Source: Myxococcales bacterium (GTDB taxonomy: Bacteria; Myxococcota_A; Polyangia; Palsa-1104; JAEUJZ01). Taken from it: a stretch of 64,000 nucleotides of DNA. Positions 8,952-19,200 of this stretch are shown here, one piece after another. The translations under genes were made by a program, and so were the position numbers. The stretch spans positions 124,001 to 188,000 of the forward strand of contig JAEUJZ010000171.1 of assembly GCA_016794505.1 (NCBI GenBank). The letters are read 5' to 3'. The notes under the pieces were generated by a model that ran no database searches, had not been told where the DNA came from, and saw nothing but the letters and a program-made list of their open reading frames with translations. Positions within the stretch are counted from its first letter, which is position 1, and each line of letters begins with the position of its first letter.

Positions 8952-9710
8952 ATGCGCTATCGAACCGCGCTCATAACAGGGGCTTCAAGTGGCATTGGCC
9001 GCAGCCTTGCGCACAAGCTGGCGCAGCAGGGAACGCACGTCGTGGTGTGTGCCCGTCGCGAAGCCGAGCTGGCAGCGCTGGTCGAAGCGATCCGCAAGGC
9101 GGGGGGCGCGGCCGATGCGCTGGTCTTAGATGTCGCCGATGTGCAGGCAACGCGGGCTGCCATCCAGTCCGCGGATGCCCGCTTGGCTGGGTTGGACTTG
9201 GTCGTGGCCAATGCCGGGGTCGGGGCGCCTCCGTCGGTGCCGCCTTGGTCGTGGGAAGCCCTGGGCGCTGCCTGCCAGATCAACTTCCTCGGGGCTGCCG
9301 CTACGCTGACCGCGGTGCTACCGCAGATGCTCGCGCGCGGACACGGGCACCTCGTCGGAGTCAGCTCGCTGGCCTCGTTTGGCGCACTGCCGCAGGCGGC
9401 CGCATACTGCGCCCCCAAAGCTGGTCTGTCGATGCTGCTCGACTGCCTGCGCTTGGATCTGCATGGAACCGGGGTGGCCGTGACCACGATTCACGTTGGC
9501 TTTGTGCGCACGGCCATGCTGGAACACGCGACACACCGACTGCCTCAGCTCATGGAAATCGACGCTGCGGTCGATGCCATGCTGCGCCGGCTACCGGATC
9601 GCCCCGCCGAGATCAACCTGCCGCAGCCCTTGGCGTTCGCGACCCGCTTTCTGGCACGCTTGCCGCGCTGGCTGCGCGAGCCGCTGCTGCGCGCCGTGCG
9701 TCCGTCGTAA
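8952..9710 (+). CDS. Short-chain dehydrogenase/reductase
   Basis: The 252-residue protein has the classical SDR layout: Rossmann motif TGASSGIG at 9-16, VVANAGVG near 84-91, and the catalytic triad Ser139, Tyr152 and Lys156 in YCAPK. It should reduce or oxidise a carbonyl/alcohol substrate with NAD(P)H; Arg35-Arg36 after beta-2 hints at NADP preference. The substrate is unknown. ATG 8952 is chosen because it starts directly at the beta-1 strand; the frame upstream is not protein-like. A strong hairpin lies immediately downstream. Confidence 0.9.
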   Translation: MRYRTALITGASSGIGRSLAHKLAQQGTHVVVCARREAELAALVEAIRKAGGAADALVLDVADVQATRAAIQSADARLAGLDLVVANAGVGAPPSVPPWSWEALGAACQINFLGAAATLTAVLPQMLARGHGHLVGVSSLASFGALPQAAAYCAPKAGLSMLLDCLRLDLHGTGVAVTTIHVGFVRTAMLEHATHRLPQLMEIDAAVDAMLRRLPDRPAEINLPQPLAFATRFLARLPRWLREPLLRAVRPS

Positions 9711-9715
9711 CCGCA

Positions 9716-9747
9716 GCGAAGAGCCCGGCAACGGGCCACGTCTTCGC
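9716..9747. terminator. Hairpin between convergent genes, possible bidirectional terminator
   Basis: The sequence forms a stem of GCGAAGA with TCTTCGC, with an inner stem GCCCG/CGGGC around a GCAA loop and a 4-nt bulge (CACG) on one side. It begins 5 bp after the SDR stop and reaches the stop codon of the convergent RodZ-like gene. There is no U-tract on either side, so intrinsic termination may be weak. Confidence 0.45.
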
Positions 9748-10412
9748 TAGCGGCGCCACAGCGTGTTCGTCAGCCACAGAGCGGCCAACACCAGCGCCGT
9801 GACGACGCTGAGCAGCATCGCAATCGCCCACGTGGGAACCTGAATCGGCTGGCCATGCCGACGAACGGTGAAGCCGCGCTCGACGGGAGCCAGGGCCTGT
9901 GCGCGCTTGCGGGCCAGCTCTTGATACCGCGAAAGCAGCAGTGCGCCGTCGAGCCCGACCAAGCGAGCATAGCTGCGCAGGTATCCCGAGACGAAGACCG
10001 GAGCCGGCAAGATGTCCAATTGGGCATCTTCAAGCGCTTGGATCCAGCGCGGCGAGATGCGCGTCTTTTCCGCGACCTCGTTCAGCGACAACCCCCGAGA
10101 CTCGCGAGCCCGACGCAAAAGCAGGCCAAAGTGAAGCTCACCCGGCGCAGCAGGTGGATCGGGGTCGACCTTGAGCAAGGCTGGCGCGGGCGCAACGTCG
10201 GGCGTAGCCGCCGCGTCCTGGGTTGGCATGGGGCGCATCACGGAAGGACGCGAGCCCCGCGGTGCCGTCGGCAGAACGATCTTGGGCTCGCTGGGATCGT
10301 CGCGTTCCGGTTCGTCCTGTGCAAGCGACAGGGCCGGTGGATCCACGGGCAAGAGCAGCAGCTTGGACGAACCCGAACGAACCGAGGAAGGGCGACCGGT
10401 CATCGCCGCCAT
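9747..10412 (-). CDS. RodZ-like helix-turn-helix protein with C-terminal membrane anchor
   Basis: The 221-residue protein has a Pro/Ala-rich low-complexity N-terminus (1-90), a Cro/RodZ-type helix-turn-helix domain at about 95-155 (LLRRARESRGLSLNEVAEKT, then ISPRWIQALEDA and VFVSGYLRSYARL), and one transmembrane segment at about 193-216 next to the C-terminus. The HTH plus membrane helix recalls RodZ, which links MreB to the cell envelope, but there is no periplasmic domain after the helix and the long N-terminal extension is atypical. It could be a membrane-bound regulator instead. ATG 10412 is chosen; an in-frame GTG five codons upstream is possible. Confidence 0.78.
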   Translation of the reverse strand: MAAMTGRPSSVRSGSSKLLLLPVDPPALSLAQDEPERDDPSEPKIVLPTAPRGSRPSVMRPMPTQDAAATPDVAPAPALLKVDPDPPAAPGELHFGLLLRRARESRGLSLNEVAEKTRISPRWIQALEDAQLDILPAPVFVSGYLRSYARLVGLDGALLLSRYQELARKRAQALAPVERGFTVRRHGQPIQVPTWAIAMLLSVVTALVLAALWLTNTLWRR

Positions 10413-10646
10413 GTGATTGTCATCCACAGACGACGAACCGAGGAGGCGGCCCGTGGCATCCCCGGACGAAGCAGGCGAGCGACCAGAGGCACGCGACGAG
10501 GTACGCAGCGAGTTTCCGGCGGCTTTTCTCATCGCAGTTTCCGACTGCCTGCTTGCGAACGACACATGGTGGTGGGCGGCGATCTGTCGCACGCGCGCTG
10601 TTACTTTGTCAACCGCGCGCCGACGCTTTCTGATACAAGCCAAAGG

Positions 10647-11564
10647 ATGGGTGAGACGCAGAACGAACGCGACATTGGGTCGATAAGTGCGCATGCGCTG
10701 ACGGCCAAAGATGGCATGCCGCTGCGCGCCGACTTTTATGTTCCGGCCGCTGCCTCCGCGACGGCCGAGCGGGGCCTGATCGTGTTGATCCATGGATACT
10801 GTGAGCACCGCGGTCGCTATCGCTATGTTGCGGAGCACCTATTGAAGCAGGGCTACACGGTGCTTACCGGCGACTTGCGCGGCCATGGCGAATCGGGCGG
10901 CGAGCGCGGCTTCGTCGAGCGGTTCGCAGACTATGTTGAAGACGTTGATGCGTTCTTGGATCTGGCGCAGACACTCGACGCCAAGTTCCGCAGCAGCCGG
11001 CCACAGCGCGAGGGCTCCGCGGCGGCTCCCAAGCAGCCGGTCTTGGTGGCGCACAGCATGGGAGGTCTCGTCGGTCTGGAGTATGCGCTGGTCCGCCCCG
11101 ATGCCTTTCGCGCGCTGGTGGTCTCGGCTCCGTTCTTGGGGCTGCGCCTGAAAGTGCCAGCGTGGAAGCGTGGCCTGGGCTTGGCGGCATCGCTTCTGCG
11201 TCCGACGCTGCGCTTGCCAAATGAGCTGGCGTCGAGCTACCTGTCACACGATCCGGCGATCTGCCAGGCCTATGACACCGATCCCCTGGTCACGCACGAA
11301 GCCACGGCGCGCTGGTTTACTGAGGCGCTGGCAGCGCAGGCCGACGTGCGCAGCCGAGCCAGCCGCATTCGACTGCCGGTGTTTTTCATGTGTCCAGGAG
11401 ACGACAAGATCGTCGATCCCGTGGCCTGCCAAGAGGTCTTCGATCGCATCGGAGCGACGGACAAGACGCTAAACACCTATCCCGGCCTGTACCACGAGAT
11501 CTTCAACGAGGTGGAAAAGGACCGCGTGCTGACCGATCTCACGAACTGGCTGAAAACTCGCTAG
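10647..11564 (+). CDS. Alpha/beta hydrolase, monoacylglycerol lipase/lysophospholipase type
   Basis: The 305-residue protein has the alpha/beta-hydrolase core: oxyanion HGYCEHRGRY near 49-58, DLRGHGESGG, nucleophile elbow AHSMGGL with Ser137, acid in PGDDKIVDP and catalytic histidine in GLYHEIFNE. This motif set matches monoglyceride lipases and PldB-type lysophospholipases. No signal peptide is visible, so it is probably cytoplasmic. ATG 10647 is preceded by AAAGG. It is divergent from the RodZ-like gene, with about 234 bp between them. Confidence 0.88.
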   Translation: MGETQNERDIGSISAHALTAKDGMPLRADFYVPAAASATAERGLIVLIHGYCEHRGRYRYVAEHLLKQGYTVLTGDLRGHGESGGERGFVERFADYVEDVDAFLDLAQTLDAKFRSSRPQREGSAAAPKQPVLVAHSMGGLVGLEYALVRPDAFRALVVSAPFLGLRLKVPAWKRGLGLAASLLRPTLRLPNELASSYLSHDPAICQAYDTDPLVTHEATARWFTEALAAQADVRSRASRIRLPVFFMCPGDDKIVDPVACQEVFDRIGATDKTLNTYPGLYHEIFNEVEKDRVLTDLTNWLKTR

Positions 11565-11587
11565 CCTGTGGCGGCTTTCGTCGAGCT

Positions 11588-12358
11588 CTAGGATTCCAGA
11601 TCGAAGGAGCAGTGAACGACGGTGAGGATGTCCTTATCGAGGGAGCCCGTGTCGTTGTTACCCTCGTTTGACACCTCGGTCGAGTTCGCGGGATTGACGT
11701 TGATGACGCCCATGTCGGCGCGGCGTAGCTTCCCAAGGTTGGCGCCGCCGGTTGAGGTGAGCATGCGCTCCGCGCGCTGCCGACAGTCCTTGGCGGCCTC
11801 GGCGAGCATCTCGATCTTCAAGGCCCCAAGACCCGTGTAGTAATAGCCAGGCTGGCCCGAGTCGATCCGCACGCCGGACTCCATGACCTGCGTTACCTCG
11901 CGCGAGACGCGCTCAATCTTGTCGACGTCTTTCGAGTTGATCTCGATGGTCTGTGTGGTGCGGAAGCCCTTTTTGATCTTCCGTTCGATGCGGTCGTCGC
12001 CTTTGCCGATGTACTCGGTGTCGACGATCTCGTCGGTCTCGACGGCCTGAACGCGAAGCTCGGCTTCGGCGATTCCCTGTTTTTTCAGATACGCCAGCGT
12101 CCGCTCGACGTGTTCGCGCAGCTGACGATAGGCAGCGGTGCGGTCAAGGTTCTCGGTAGTGACGGTGGCTCGCCATTCGATCAAGTCGGACACGATGCGG
12201 CGCTTGGCCGATCCGGTCACTTCGATGTGTCGATCGCGATGCAGGCGCACCGTGACCCATGAGCGCGCGGCAATACCGGTTGACACGACTGCCGCCAAGG
12301 CCATGGCCAGCCAGCCCAGCGACGACGGTGTGGCAGATGTACTGCGAGAAGGGTTCAT
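11588..12358 (-). CDS. SIMPL (DUF541) domain protein, membrane-anchored
   Basis: The 256-residue protein has one N-terminal hydrophobic segment (about 14-33), then a SIMPL-type domain starting with IEVTGSAKRRIVSDLIEWRA and continuing through KKQGIAEAELRVQAVET, GFRTTQTIEI and EAAKDCRQRAERML. SIMPL proteins are periplasmic or surface proteins of poorly defined function (the eukaryotic namesake interacts with an IRAK kinase). The gene is convergent with the hydrolase, 23 bp away. A second SIMPL gene lies at 15354-15992 and is clearly diverged. Confidence 0.85.
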   Translation of the reverse strand: MNPSRSTSATPSSLGWLAMALAAVVSTGIAARSWVTVRLHRDRHIEVTGSAKRRIVSDLIEWRATVTTENLDRTAAYRQLREHVERTLAYLKKQGIAEAELRVQAVETDEIVDTEYIGKGDDRIERKIKKGFRTTQTIEINSKDVDKIERVSREVTQVMESGVRIDSGQPGYYYTGLGALKIEMLAEAAKDCRQRAERMLTSTGGANLGKLRRADMGVINVNPANSTEVSNEGNNDTGSLDKDILTVVHCSFDLES

Positions 12359-12396
12359 TTCTGCTCCTTGGATTGGCGATCGGACTGCCGGTGTCG

Positions 12397-12819
12397 CTAC
12401 TCGCCGATGATCTTGATCAGCACGCGCTTGTCGCGGCGACCGTCGAACTCGCCATAGAAGATCTGTTCCCAGGGACCGAAGTCAAGCTGGCCTTCGGTGA
12501 TGGCGACCACAACCTCACGGCCCATGATCTGACGCTTGTGGTGGGCATCGCCGTTGTCTTCGCCGGTTCGGTTGTGGTGATAGCGACTGGGGCTGGCGTC
12601 GAACGGAGCGAGCCATTCAAGCCAGCGCGTGTAGTCCGCGTGCAGGCCTGGCTCGTCATCGTTGATGAACACGCTGGCCGTGATGTGCATGGCGTTTACC
12701 AGGCACAGGCCTTCACGCACGCCGCTCTTTTGTACGGCGCGTTCGACGTCGGGGGTGATGTTGACGAAGCCCATGCGCTCGCGCACATGCATCGTCAGGG
12801 TCTCGCGATGGCTCTTCAT
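12397..12819 (-). CDS. yjbQ: YjbQ/UPF0047 family protein
   Basis: The 140-residue protein matches the YjbQ/UPF0047 family in length and signature: MGFVNITPDVERAVQKSGV, EGLCLVNAMHITASVFIND, then the conserved HHKRQIMGREVVVAITEG and GPWEQIFYGEFDG. Members form small trimeric beta-rich proteins, and some complement thiamine-phosphate synthase mutants. The Met at 12819 is preferred because the family begins near that point; an in-frame start at 12876 adds 19 residues that look unlike the family. It lies between a SIMPL gene and a 5'-nucleotidase-like gene, all on the minus strand. Confidence 0.88.
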   Translation of the reverse strand: MKSHRETLTMHVRERMGFVNITPDVERAVQKSGVREGLCLVNAMHITASVFINDDEPGLHADYTRWLEWLAPFDASPSRYHHNRTGEDNGDAHHKRQIMGREVVVAITEGQLDFGPWEQIFYGEFDGRRDKRVLIKIIGE

Positions 12820-12885
12820 GGCTTGCAGGAGGGCGATGCTGAAAAAAGGCAGGGTGGCCGTGCGGATTCGCCACACCGTCGCTGG

Positions 12886-15105
12886 CTAGCGCACCGTCGG
12901 CTTGATGCGCCCATCGTGGGCCTGGATCTCGGGCGTCAAGCAGGTCGCACTGGAATAGTCGAAGGGCCCGTTTTGGCCAATGCCTTTGATGTTGCTCCAC
13001 TGCGGATCCGTGGCTGAGCAGCGGGCGCGCGAATCGGTCTCGGGCAGCGAACGGATGTAGTCGGCCAAGGCATCGCGCAGGCTGATTCCGGTGTTGAAGC
13101 GCGTGGTGTTGCGCTTGAGCACGACAAAGCCAGATCCACCGACGGAAATGAAGTCGTTTACGGCCGCTTTGTAGCTGGCGAAGCAGTCCACGGGGCGGCA
13201 CTGCTCGCGATCGATCGATCCATCGGGGCGACGACAGTTGTCGCCAAAGACGATGTCGTACGCGTGTGGGCCGATCCACTGCTGGCGTTCGGCCTCGGTG
13301 GCGCGCAAGCGCTGGGCGCAGGATCGCGGCACAGTCCAGGCGCTGCGCGGCCGGTTGTCGCACAGGACCGAAAAATAAATTCCCGAGACCTGCACCTGCG
13401 TACGACAGCCGCGCTCAGAGCTTCTTTCTGCGACAAAGTCGAGCATCTGCAGCACTTCGTCGCCGGACAGAAACTGCGTGGTGATGGTGTTATCGAAGGG
13501 AAAGACGTTGTAAAGCTGCTCAAGCGTAAGCGGCCCCGACTCAAAGTCGGCGCGAATACCGAGTGCATTGGTCAGGCCGAAGTCGGCTTCGACTCGACGG
13601 CGCAAGCGCATGGCGGTCGCAACCAAGTTGCCAAGCTGCGAGTCGCCGCCCCCTGGATCGTTGCGCAGGACCTTGGGACAGGTCGCGCTTCCCGTCGGAC
13701 AGGGAACAACGGCATAGACCTGATTGAGGTTTAGAAGCTGTTTCATGCGGATCTCGTACGGCTCAAGCAAGCGCAGCATGTCGGGATCGGGCGGAATGCA
13801 GACGACGCGCGGCTTGGGCGGCGCACCGGATCCACGCCACGGGCAAGCGAGTGGCGGGTTCGACGGATGCGGCGGATCGCAGCGGATCAGCGGGTCGCAG
13901 GGGTCCTCGGGATCGCCTTCGCGCCAGGGGCGTTCGGTGACAGGGATGGCGCGATACGTGTAGCTCTTCACAAAGGTGCGGCGCAGGCGCGGATCGAGCG
14001 AGTCGGGATCGCCCATGCGCACGACCATATCGAGTGAGCCCACGAACTTGGCGAAGGCTCCCGAGTTCACGATGATGGTGTGGCCGATAAAGTTGCCGTC
14101 GCTGTCAAAGTGCGCCAGGTCGACCGGAGGGTTGTACACAACGTGCAAGTGACCGCCCAAGATCACGTCGATGCCCTCGACATCACCGAGCATCTGCAGG
14201 TTGGTGTCCATGCCCTGCGCCTCGACCGCGTCATCGGCGATCTCGGCCGCCACCACCTGATCTTCGTCGGGGCCGGCATGGCTGAGCAGCACCAGCAGGT
14301 CGACCTGGGGACGCACCACGCGCACGAGATCCGACACCGCTTGCTTGGCCTCGCGAGCGCGGATGCCCAGCGAGTTGTCGCCTTCGACCGAGCTATTCAG
14401 CGACGAGACATTGCCCAGACCGATGACGCCGATGCGCACGCCCTTTACGTTGTAAATCGACACCGGATGGATGAAGCGGCCGAGCTTGGGAGCGCGCTGA
14501 TCGTCGGCATCCGCCCATTCATAGTTGGCGGCGAGAATCGGGAAGTTCGGGCCGTTGTTCATAAGCTGCAGGCCCAGCATCACCGCGCCTTTATCGAACT
14601 CGTGATTGCCCAGGGCCATGCCCTGCACCCCGAGGAGCCCCATGGCGCGCACTTCGGTCTCGCCATTAAACAGGTTGAACACCGGGGCGCCCTGGAACAT
14701 ATCGCCCGAGTCGAGATGCAAAGACCGTGGGGCGCGCTGGCGCTCGCGCTTGACCAGCGTCGCCATGCGTCCCAGCCCGCCCACCGATGCCGTCGAAAAC
14801 GCCTGACAGTCGAGGTCTTGCGTGCAAGAACGACCCAGGTTCGTGCTGCACGTTCCATCGCTGCGGCAGACACCGGGCAAGGCCAAAAGACCCAGAGCGC
14901 GGTCCGGCGTGTTTGGCGCGTACTGGTACGGCAGCAAGCGCGAGTGAACGTCCGAGGTATGGACGAGAACCAAGCGGACATCTTGGCCAGCCAGATCGTC
15001 GGGAGAGCGATGGTACGTGCATGCGGACAGCCCGGTGAAAGCAGCCACCAGCAACAGCGATGCGCACGAGCGCAACATCCAGCGCAGCCAGACAAGACGC
15101 GTCAT
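12886..15105 (-). CDS. 5'-nucleotidase/2',3'-cyclic phosphodiesterase family lipoprotein
   Basis: The 739-residue protein begins with a hydrophobic signal ending in LSAC (lipobox Cys29). The N-terminal metallophosphoesterase domain carries the dimetal motifs HTSDVHS, LDSGDMFQG, GNHEFD and, further on, GGHLHVV. The C-terminal half resembles the 5'-nucleotidase substrate domain, with TNALGIRADFESGPLTLEQLYNVFPFDN and NDFISVGGSGF. The protein should be periplasmic or surface-exposed, hydrolysing nucleotides or related phosphoesters. It is longer than the usual 550 residues because of inserts rich in Pro and Cys (about 85-110 and 400-440). Confidence 0.9.
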   Translation of the reverse strand: MTRLVWLRWMLRSCASLLLVAAFTGLSACTYHRSPDDLAGQDVRLVLVHTSDVHSRLLPYQYAPNTPDRALGLLALPGVCRSDGTCSTNLGRSCTQDLDCQAFSTASVGGLGRMATLVKRERQRAPRSLHLDSGDMFQGAPVFNLFNGETEVRAMGLLGVQGMALGNHEFDKGAVMLGLQLMNNGPNFPILAANYEWADADDQRAPKLGRFIHPVSIYNVKGVRIGVIGLGNVSSLNSSVEGDNSLGIRAREAKQAVSDLVRVVRPQVDLLVLLSHAGPDEDQVVAAEIADDAVEAQGMDTNLQMLGDVEGIDVILGGHLHVVYNPPVDLAHFDSDGNFIGHTIIVNSGAFAKFVGSLDMVVRMGDPDSLDPRLRRTFVKSYTYRAIPVTERPWREGDPEDPCDPLIRCDPPHPSNPPLACPWRGSGAPPKPRVVCIPPDPDMLRLLEPYEIRMKQLLNLNQVYAVVPCPTGSATCPKVLRNDPGGGDSQLGNLVATAMRLRRRVEADFGLTNALGIRADFESGPLTLEQLYNVFPFDNTITTQFLSGDEVLQMLDFVAERSSERGCRTQVQVSGIYFSVLCDNRPRSAWTVPRSCAQRLRATEAERQQWIGPHAYDIVFGDNCRRPDGSIDREQCRPVDCFASYKAAVNDFISVGGSGFVVLKRNTTRFNTGISLRDALADYIRSLPETDSRARCSATDPQWSNIKGIGQNGPFDYSSATCLTPEIQAHDGRIKPTVR

Positions 15106-15353
15106 GTGCGCAGAGTAACAAAGCCCTCCGGCGGGGCGAAGTGATTTTCAGACGGATGAATAGGGGCGCAGAGGATGTCTTGGCCGCCAGCCATGCAGCG
15201 CCCCCACGCGACTGCGTCGATACGCGCCCCGGCGCAGCGGGCTTGCAGCGTCGCTGGGTTGGCTGCGCAGACCCGCAGGTCTTGCGCGGCAATCAGGGGC
15301 AGCGCGCAACGATCTCGCGGTCCATCGAGCGCGACGGGGGGGCGCGGTGCCGG

Positions 15354-15992
15354 CTATTCCACGTGATAGTGGCGTTCGACGGCAATCGAGGCACGCACCG
15401 ACACGGTACCCGCTTCAACCGGCGTCCCGACTTCGATCGACTTGCTCATGCGCGTCACAGACGCCCCGCTGGTCGACACGATCTCGATCAGGTGCGGCGG
15501 CTGCAGCTTGGCCCCGAGCGCCTTGGCCACAACCCGCGCCGCACGCTGGGCATCTTCGACAGCGGCAGCCAGGGCTTTTTCGCGCAGCGGCACCTCGTTT
15601 TTCAGCGCGAAGCGCACACCGCTTGCGATGTTGGCGCCGGCTGCGATGCCTGCATCCAAAGCCGCCCCCGTCTGCTCGATATCACAGCGCACCCGCAGCG
15701 TGTCTTCGGCGCGATAGGCGATGATCTGGCCGCGCGTTGGGCTCTTTTCCTCGTTGTCATAGACCGGCATCAAGCTGATTCCTGCGGTCTGCAGCCCGTC
15801 GCCCAGAATGCCGAGCGCCTTCATCTCGCCGATGACTCGGGTCATGCGCAGGGCATTGTCCTGCATGGCCCCCCCGGCGGTCTTGGCCTCGGTGACCACG
15901 CCTAGATCCAGCTCGGCGACATCGGGTCGGGCCGATGCGCTTCCTTCGCCGTGCAGCTTCAGTGTGCCTCGTACATCGGATGTGTGGCTCAT
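15354..15992 (-). CDS. SIMPL (DUF541) domain protein, no signal peptide
   Basis: The 212-residue protein begins directly with the SIMPL domain (GTLKLHGEGSASARPDVAEL, then DNALRMTRVIGEMKALGI, ISLMPVYD, REKALAAAVEDAQRAA). No signal peptide or membrane segment is visible, unlike the paralogue at 11588-12358, so this copy may act in the cytoplasm. ATG 15992 is well supported by AAAGGAG seven bases upstream. The 248 bp between its stop and the nucleotidase gene show no gene. An AT-rich patch lies upstream, within the 283-bp gap to the radical SAM gene. Confidence 0.85.
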   Translation of the reverse strand: MSHTSDVRGTLKLHGEGSASARPDVAELDLGVVTEAKTAGGAMQDNALRMTRVIGEMKALGILGDGLQTAGISLMPVYDNEEKSPTRGQIIAYRAEDTLRVRCDIEQTGAALDAGIAAGANIASGVRFALKNEVPLREKALAAAVEDAQRAARVVAKALGAKLQPPHLIEIVSTSGASVTRMSKSIEVGTPVEAGTVSVRASIAVERHYHVE

Positions 15993-16275
15993 CTTGAACA
16001 CTCCTTTCAGGTTGCATCGGCCATGCGCAATCGCTGTGCCACACGGCCTGCACCTGCGGAGTGCAATGCAAAGAACGAACCATCCCCGCGAACGCCCCAT
16101 GCACTCGACAGCCGACGTCGCGTCCGCTCGCCTCAGCCAGAAGGGCACTAGAGTAATTAGTCAATATTTTGTATATAAATAGAATTTATTTCATTTCACT
16201 ATACTGCTTTGTATTCTCGCAAATGATCAATTTCTGTTTCATTCTTGATTGCCCGCTCCGCCAACACGCTTCGGG
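15993..16275. other. Intergenic gap containing an abrupt AT-rich patch
   Basis: This gap lies between two minus-strand genes. From about 16150 to 16255 the sequence changes to A/T-rich DNA containing runs such as TATATAAATAG and TTTATTTCATTT, in a genome region that is otherwise strongly GC-rich. No coding frame, tRNA or clear terminator was seen. It may hold the promoter of the downstream SIMPL gene, but no properly spaced pair of promoter boxes pointing left was found. Confidence 0.5.
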
Positions 16276-19200
16276 CTACACCGCCTGATCCGCGGTCGGC
16301 ATCGCGGCGCGCTGGGGCGTGGCGGCGGCGCGCAGAAGGGGCTGGATCAAGTCGCACAGATCGGCGCCCTTTGGCCCCGACAGAGCCACACGTGCATAGC
16401 GAGTGCCCGGCGGCGGCGCCATACCGAGCACAGCCTCGGCCACTTCGCTCGGCTTGGCTCCTCCATCGGCCGCGATGCGCAGGCGGGCCAACAGGATCGG
16501 ACCTGCCGTCGCGCTGCCTCTAGCGATGGGGCCAAACTGCAGGCGATGGCGAAGATCTTGTGCGGTCTCCTCGGCCAGCACCTCGGCATGGAGCAGGTAG
16601 CGACCAACGTCGATGTCCTTGACCTCTCGCCGCTCACGCGAGCGCCGCTGTACAACCAGCGGTCGGTCTTTCCACGTCGCAACGGGCGACAGATCACACG
16701 CCGCGGCGGGTCCGGCGACACCGGGGGAATCGGGCAGCACAATCGCGAAGACCGTGCTGTCGATCAGACGCGACAAGCTCGGCGCATCGTCGGGCAGCAG
16801 CACCACGCGATCGATGACGAAGCCTTCGGGTGCGGCCGCGGACAGGCGCTCGCTTAGCTCTTCCGCCGACAGGGCGCGACGGCCGGTCGCATCGTCGCTG
16901 GCGACGCTCTCAAGCCGCATGTCGACGATCTCGGCTAGGCTCGACACCCCAAGACCCAGCGCGGGGCCAAAGCTCATGTCGGGCTTGGGATGAAAGCCGC
17001 GCGTGTAGATCATCTCGACACCTGCGCGACGCAGCATGCGAGCGAGCAGGCGCATGGTGTCAAGGTGCGCGATGAATGCGGCTCGGCCAACCTTGCGATA
17101 GCGGATGCGATAGCCATGCCCGCGCGACTGCGTGAACGCCGCCTGCGGCTTGGCCGTGTGCTTGGCGGGCACCGACGAGCGCGGCCCCGTCGCGCCGACC
17201 TGTGCGGCGGGCTCGTCCGGCAAAGACGAAGACAGCGCGCCATCGCCGGCAGCGTTCGCTTCGCGGACCTCGACGATCGGCGGCGTCTTTTCAGCGCGCC
17301 GGGCCAAGATCTCGCGGCGGCGCTCCTCATTGGACAGCGGGGGCGGCGGGCGCTTGTCGGCCCCTAGCTTGCGCAGCGCGATCAGGCGGTCTTCGCGCAT
17401 CTGCGTCAGATCGCAGGCGACGCCGCAGTCGTAACAGACCAACTTTCGCGGATCAGCCAGCGCGTCTTCGAGGTTGTTGTGGTGCAGAAGCGACCCATAG
17501 GGCTTGCCACAAGGCGGCGACAGGCGGTTCTTGAGCGCCTTGCGATACTCCGCGAGCAGGAAGCCGTCTTCCAATCCCACATCGATGTGGTCCCAGGGCA
17601 GCCGCGCATCGACGGGCAGCGTCATAAAATACGGCGCCGGGTCGACGCCGCACTCCGAAAGAGCGTCCTCCCAGCGGGCGCGATCGAACTGGTCATCCCA
17701 GCTATCGAAGCGGGCGCCCTTGCGCCAGGCGCGCTCGATGACGTCGGCCAGCGGACGATCGCCGCGCGACAGGATGCCTTCGACGAAGGACTGGTGGCGG
17801 TCGTGGTGACGAAACTCGATGCGCTCGCGGCGACACAGGTCGCGAAGCAGGGTCTGTTTCTGCGCGATCTCGTCCGAGCTATCCTGCGCGCACCACTGAA
17901 ACGGCGTGTGCGGCTTGGGAACGTGGCTGCTGACCGACACGGTGACATCGGCGTCGTTGCGAATCTTCCTGCCCAAGCGACGCAAGCGACCGCCGGTCTG
18001 CGCGATGCCTGACACATCGTCGAGCGTCTCGGTCGGCAGCCCGATCATGAAGTAGCACTTCATGCGCGACCAGCCGCGCGAAAAGATGTTTTCAGCCGAC
18101 TGCGTGATGTCGTCTTCGGTGATGTTTTTGTTGATGACATCGCGCATGCGCTGCGTTCCGGCCTCGGGCGCAAAGGTCAGGCCGGTGGCTCGCACCGATG
18201 CCATCTCGTCGAGAATCTCGGGGTTTAGGCCGTAGGCGCGCAGCGAGCTAACCGACAGCGACACCTTTTCCTGTCGCAGCCGAGCCATCACTTTTTTCAT
18301 CAGCGGCAAGATGCAAGAAAAGTCCGCCGTCGACAGCGAGGTCAGCGAGGTCTCGTCATAGCCGCCGTTTTTGATACCAGCGACCACCGAATCGACGATC
18401 GAGTCGGGATCGCGCTCGCGCACCGGGCGATAGATCATGCCGGCTTGACAGAAGCGGCAGCCCTCGGTGCAGCCGCGGGCAATCTCGACGCTGACCCGGT
18501 CAAAGATGGCTTCCGCATAGGGCACAGGGGCATCGGCGGGAAAAGGAAAGCGATTGAGATCGGGAACCCACGTGCGCAATACCGTTTCCGGGATGGTGCG
18601 CTCGCCCAGCGTTCCGGGCTCGGCGCTTGGCCGCGGATCCGCTGGAAGCTCGATGGGGCCGGTCACCACGACGCGCTGGCTGCGCGCATCGAACTCGGTG
18701 CGATAGAGCTCGGGAACATAGATGCCGCCGCGCGCCGCCAGGCGAATCAGGCGCTCGCGTCGCGACAAGCCCGCGCGCTTGAGAGCGGCATAAAACAGCA
18801 GCAACTCAGGCAGGATTTCTTCGGCTTCACCGACGAGAAAACAGTCGAAAAACGGCGCCACTGGCTCGGGATGGGTGGCGTTGGGGCCGCCGCCGATGAT
18901 CAGCGGATCGCTCTCGCCGCGCTCGGCCGCGCGCAGCGGAATGCCCCCCAGGTCGAGCAGCGTCAAGCAGTTGGTATAGGTCAGCTCGTACTGCAGCGAC
19001 ATCCCCACCACGTCGAAGTCACGCAGCGGGCGCGCCGATTCCAGCGTCACCAAGGGCAGGCCGCGCTGGCGAAGCTGAGCTTCCATGTCGACCCAGGGCG
19101 TGAACGCCCGCTCGCACAAGATGCTCGGGTGCTTGTTCAGCAGCGAATAGAGGATCTTCGTCCCCAAGTGCGACATTCCGATTTCATAGACATCGGGAAA

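Noticed and set aside
15106..15353. Gap examined for a small RNA or tRNA
   Set aside because: No tRNA T-loop pattern, conserved hairpin or coding frame could be recognised.
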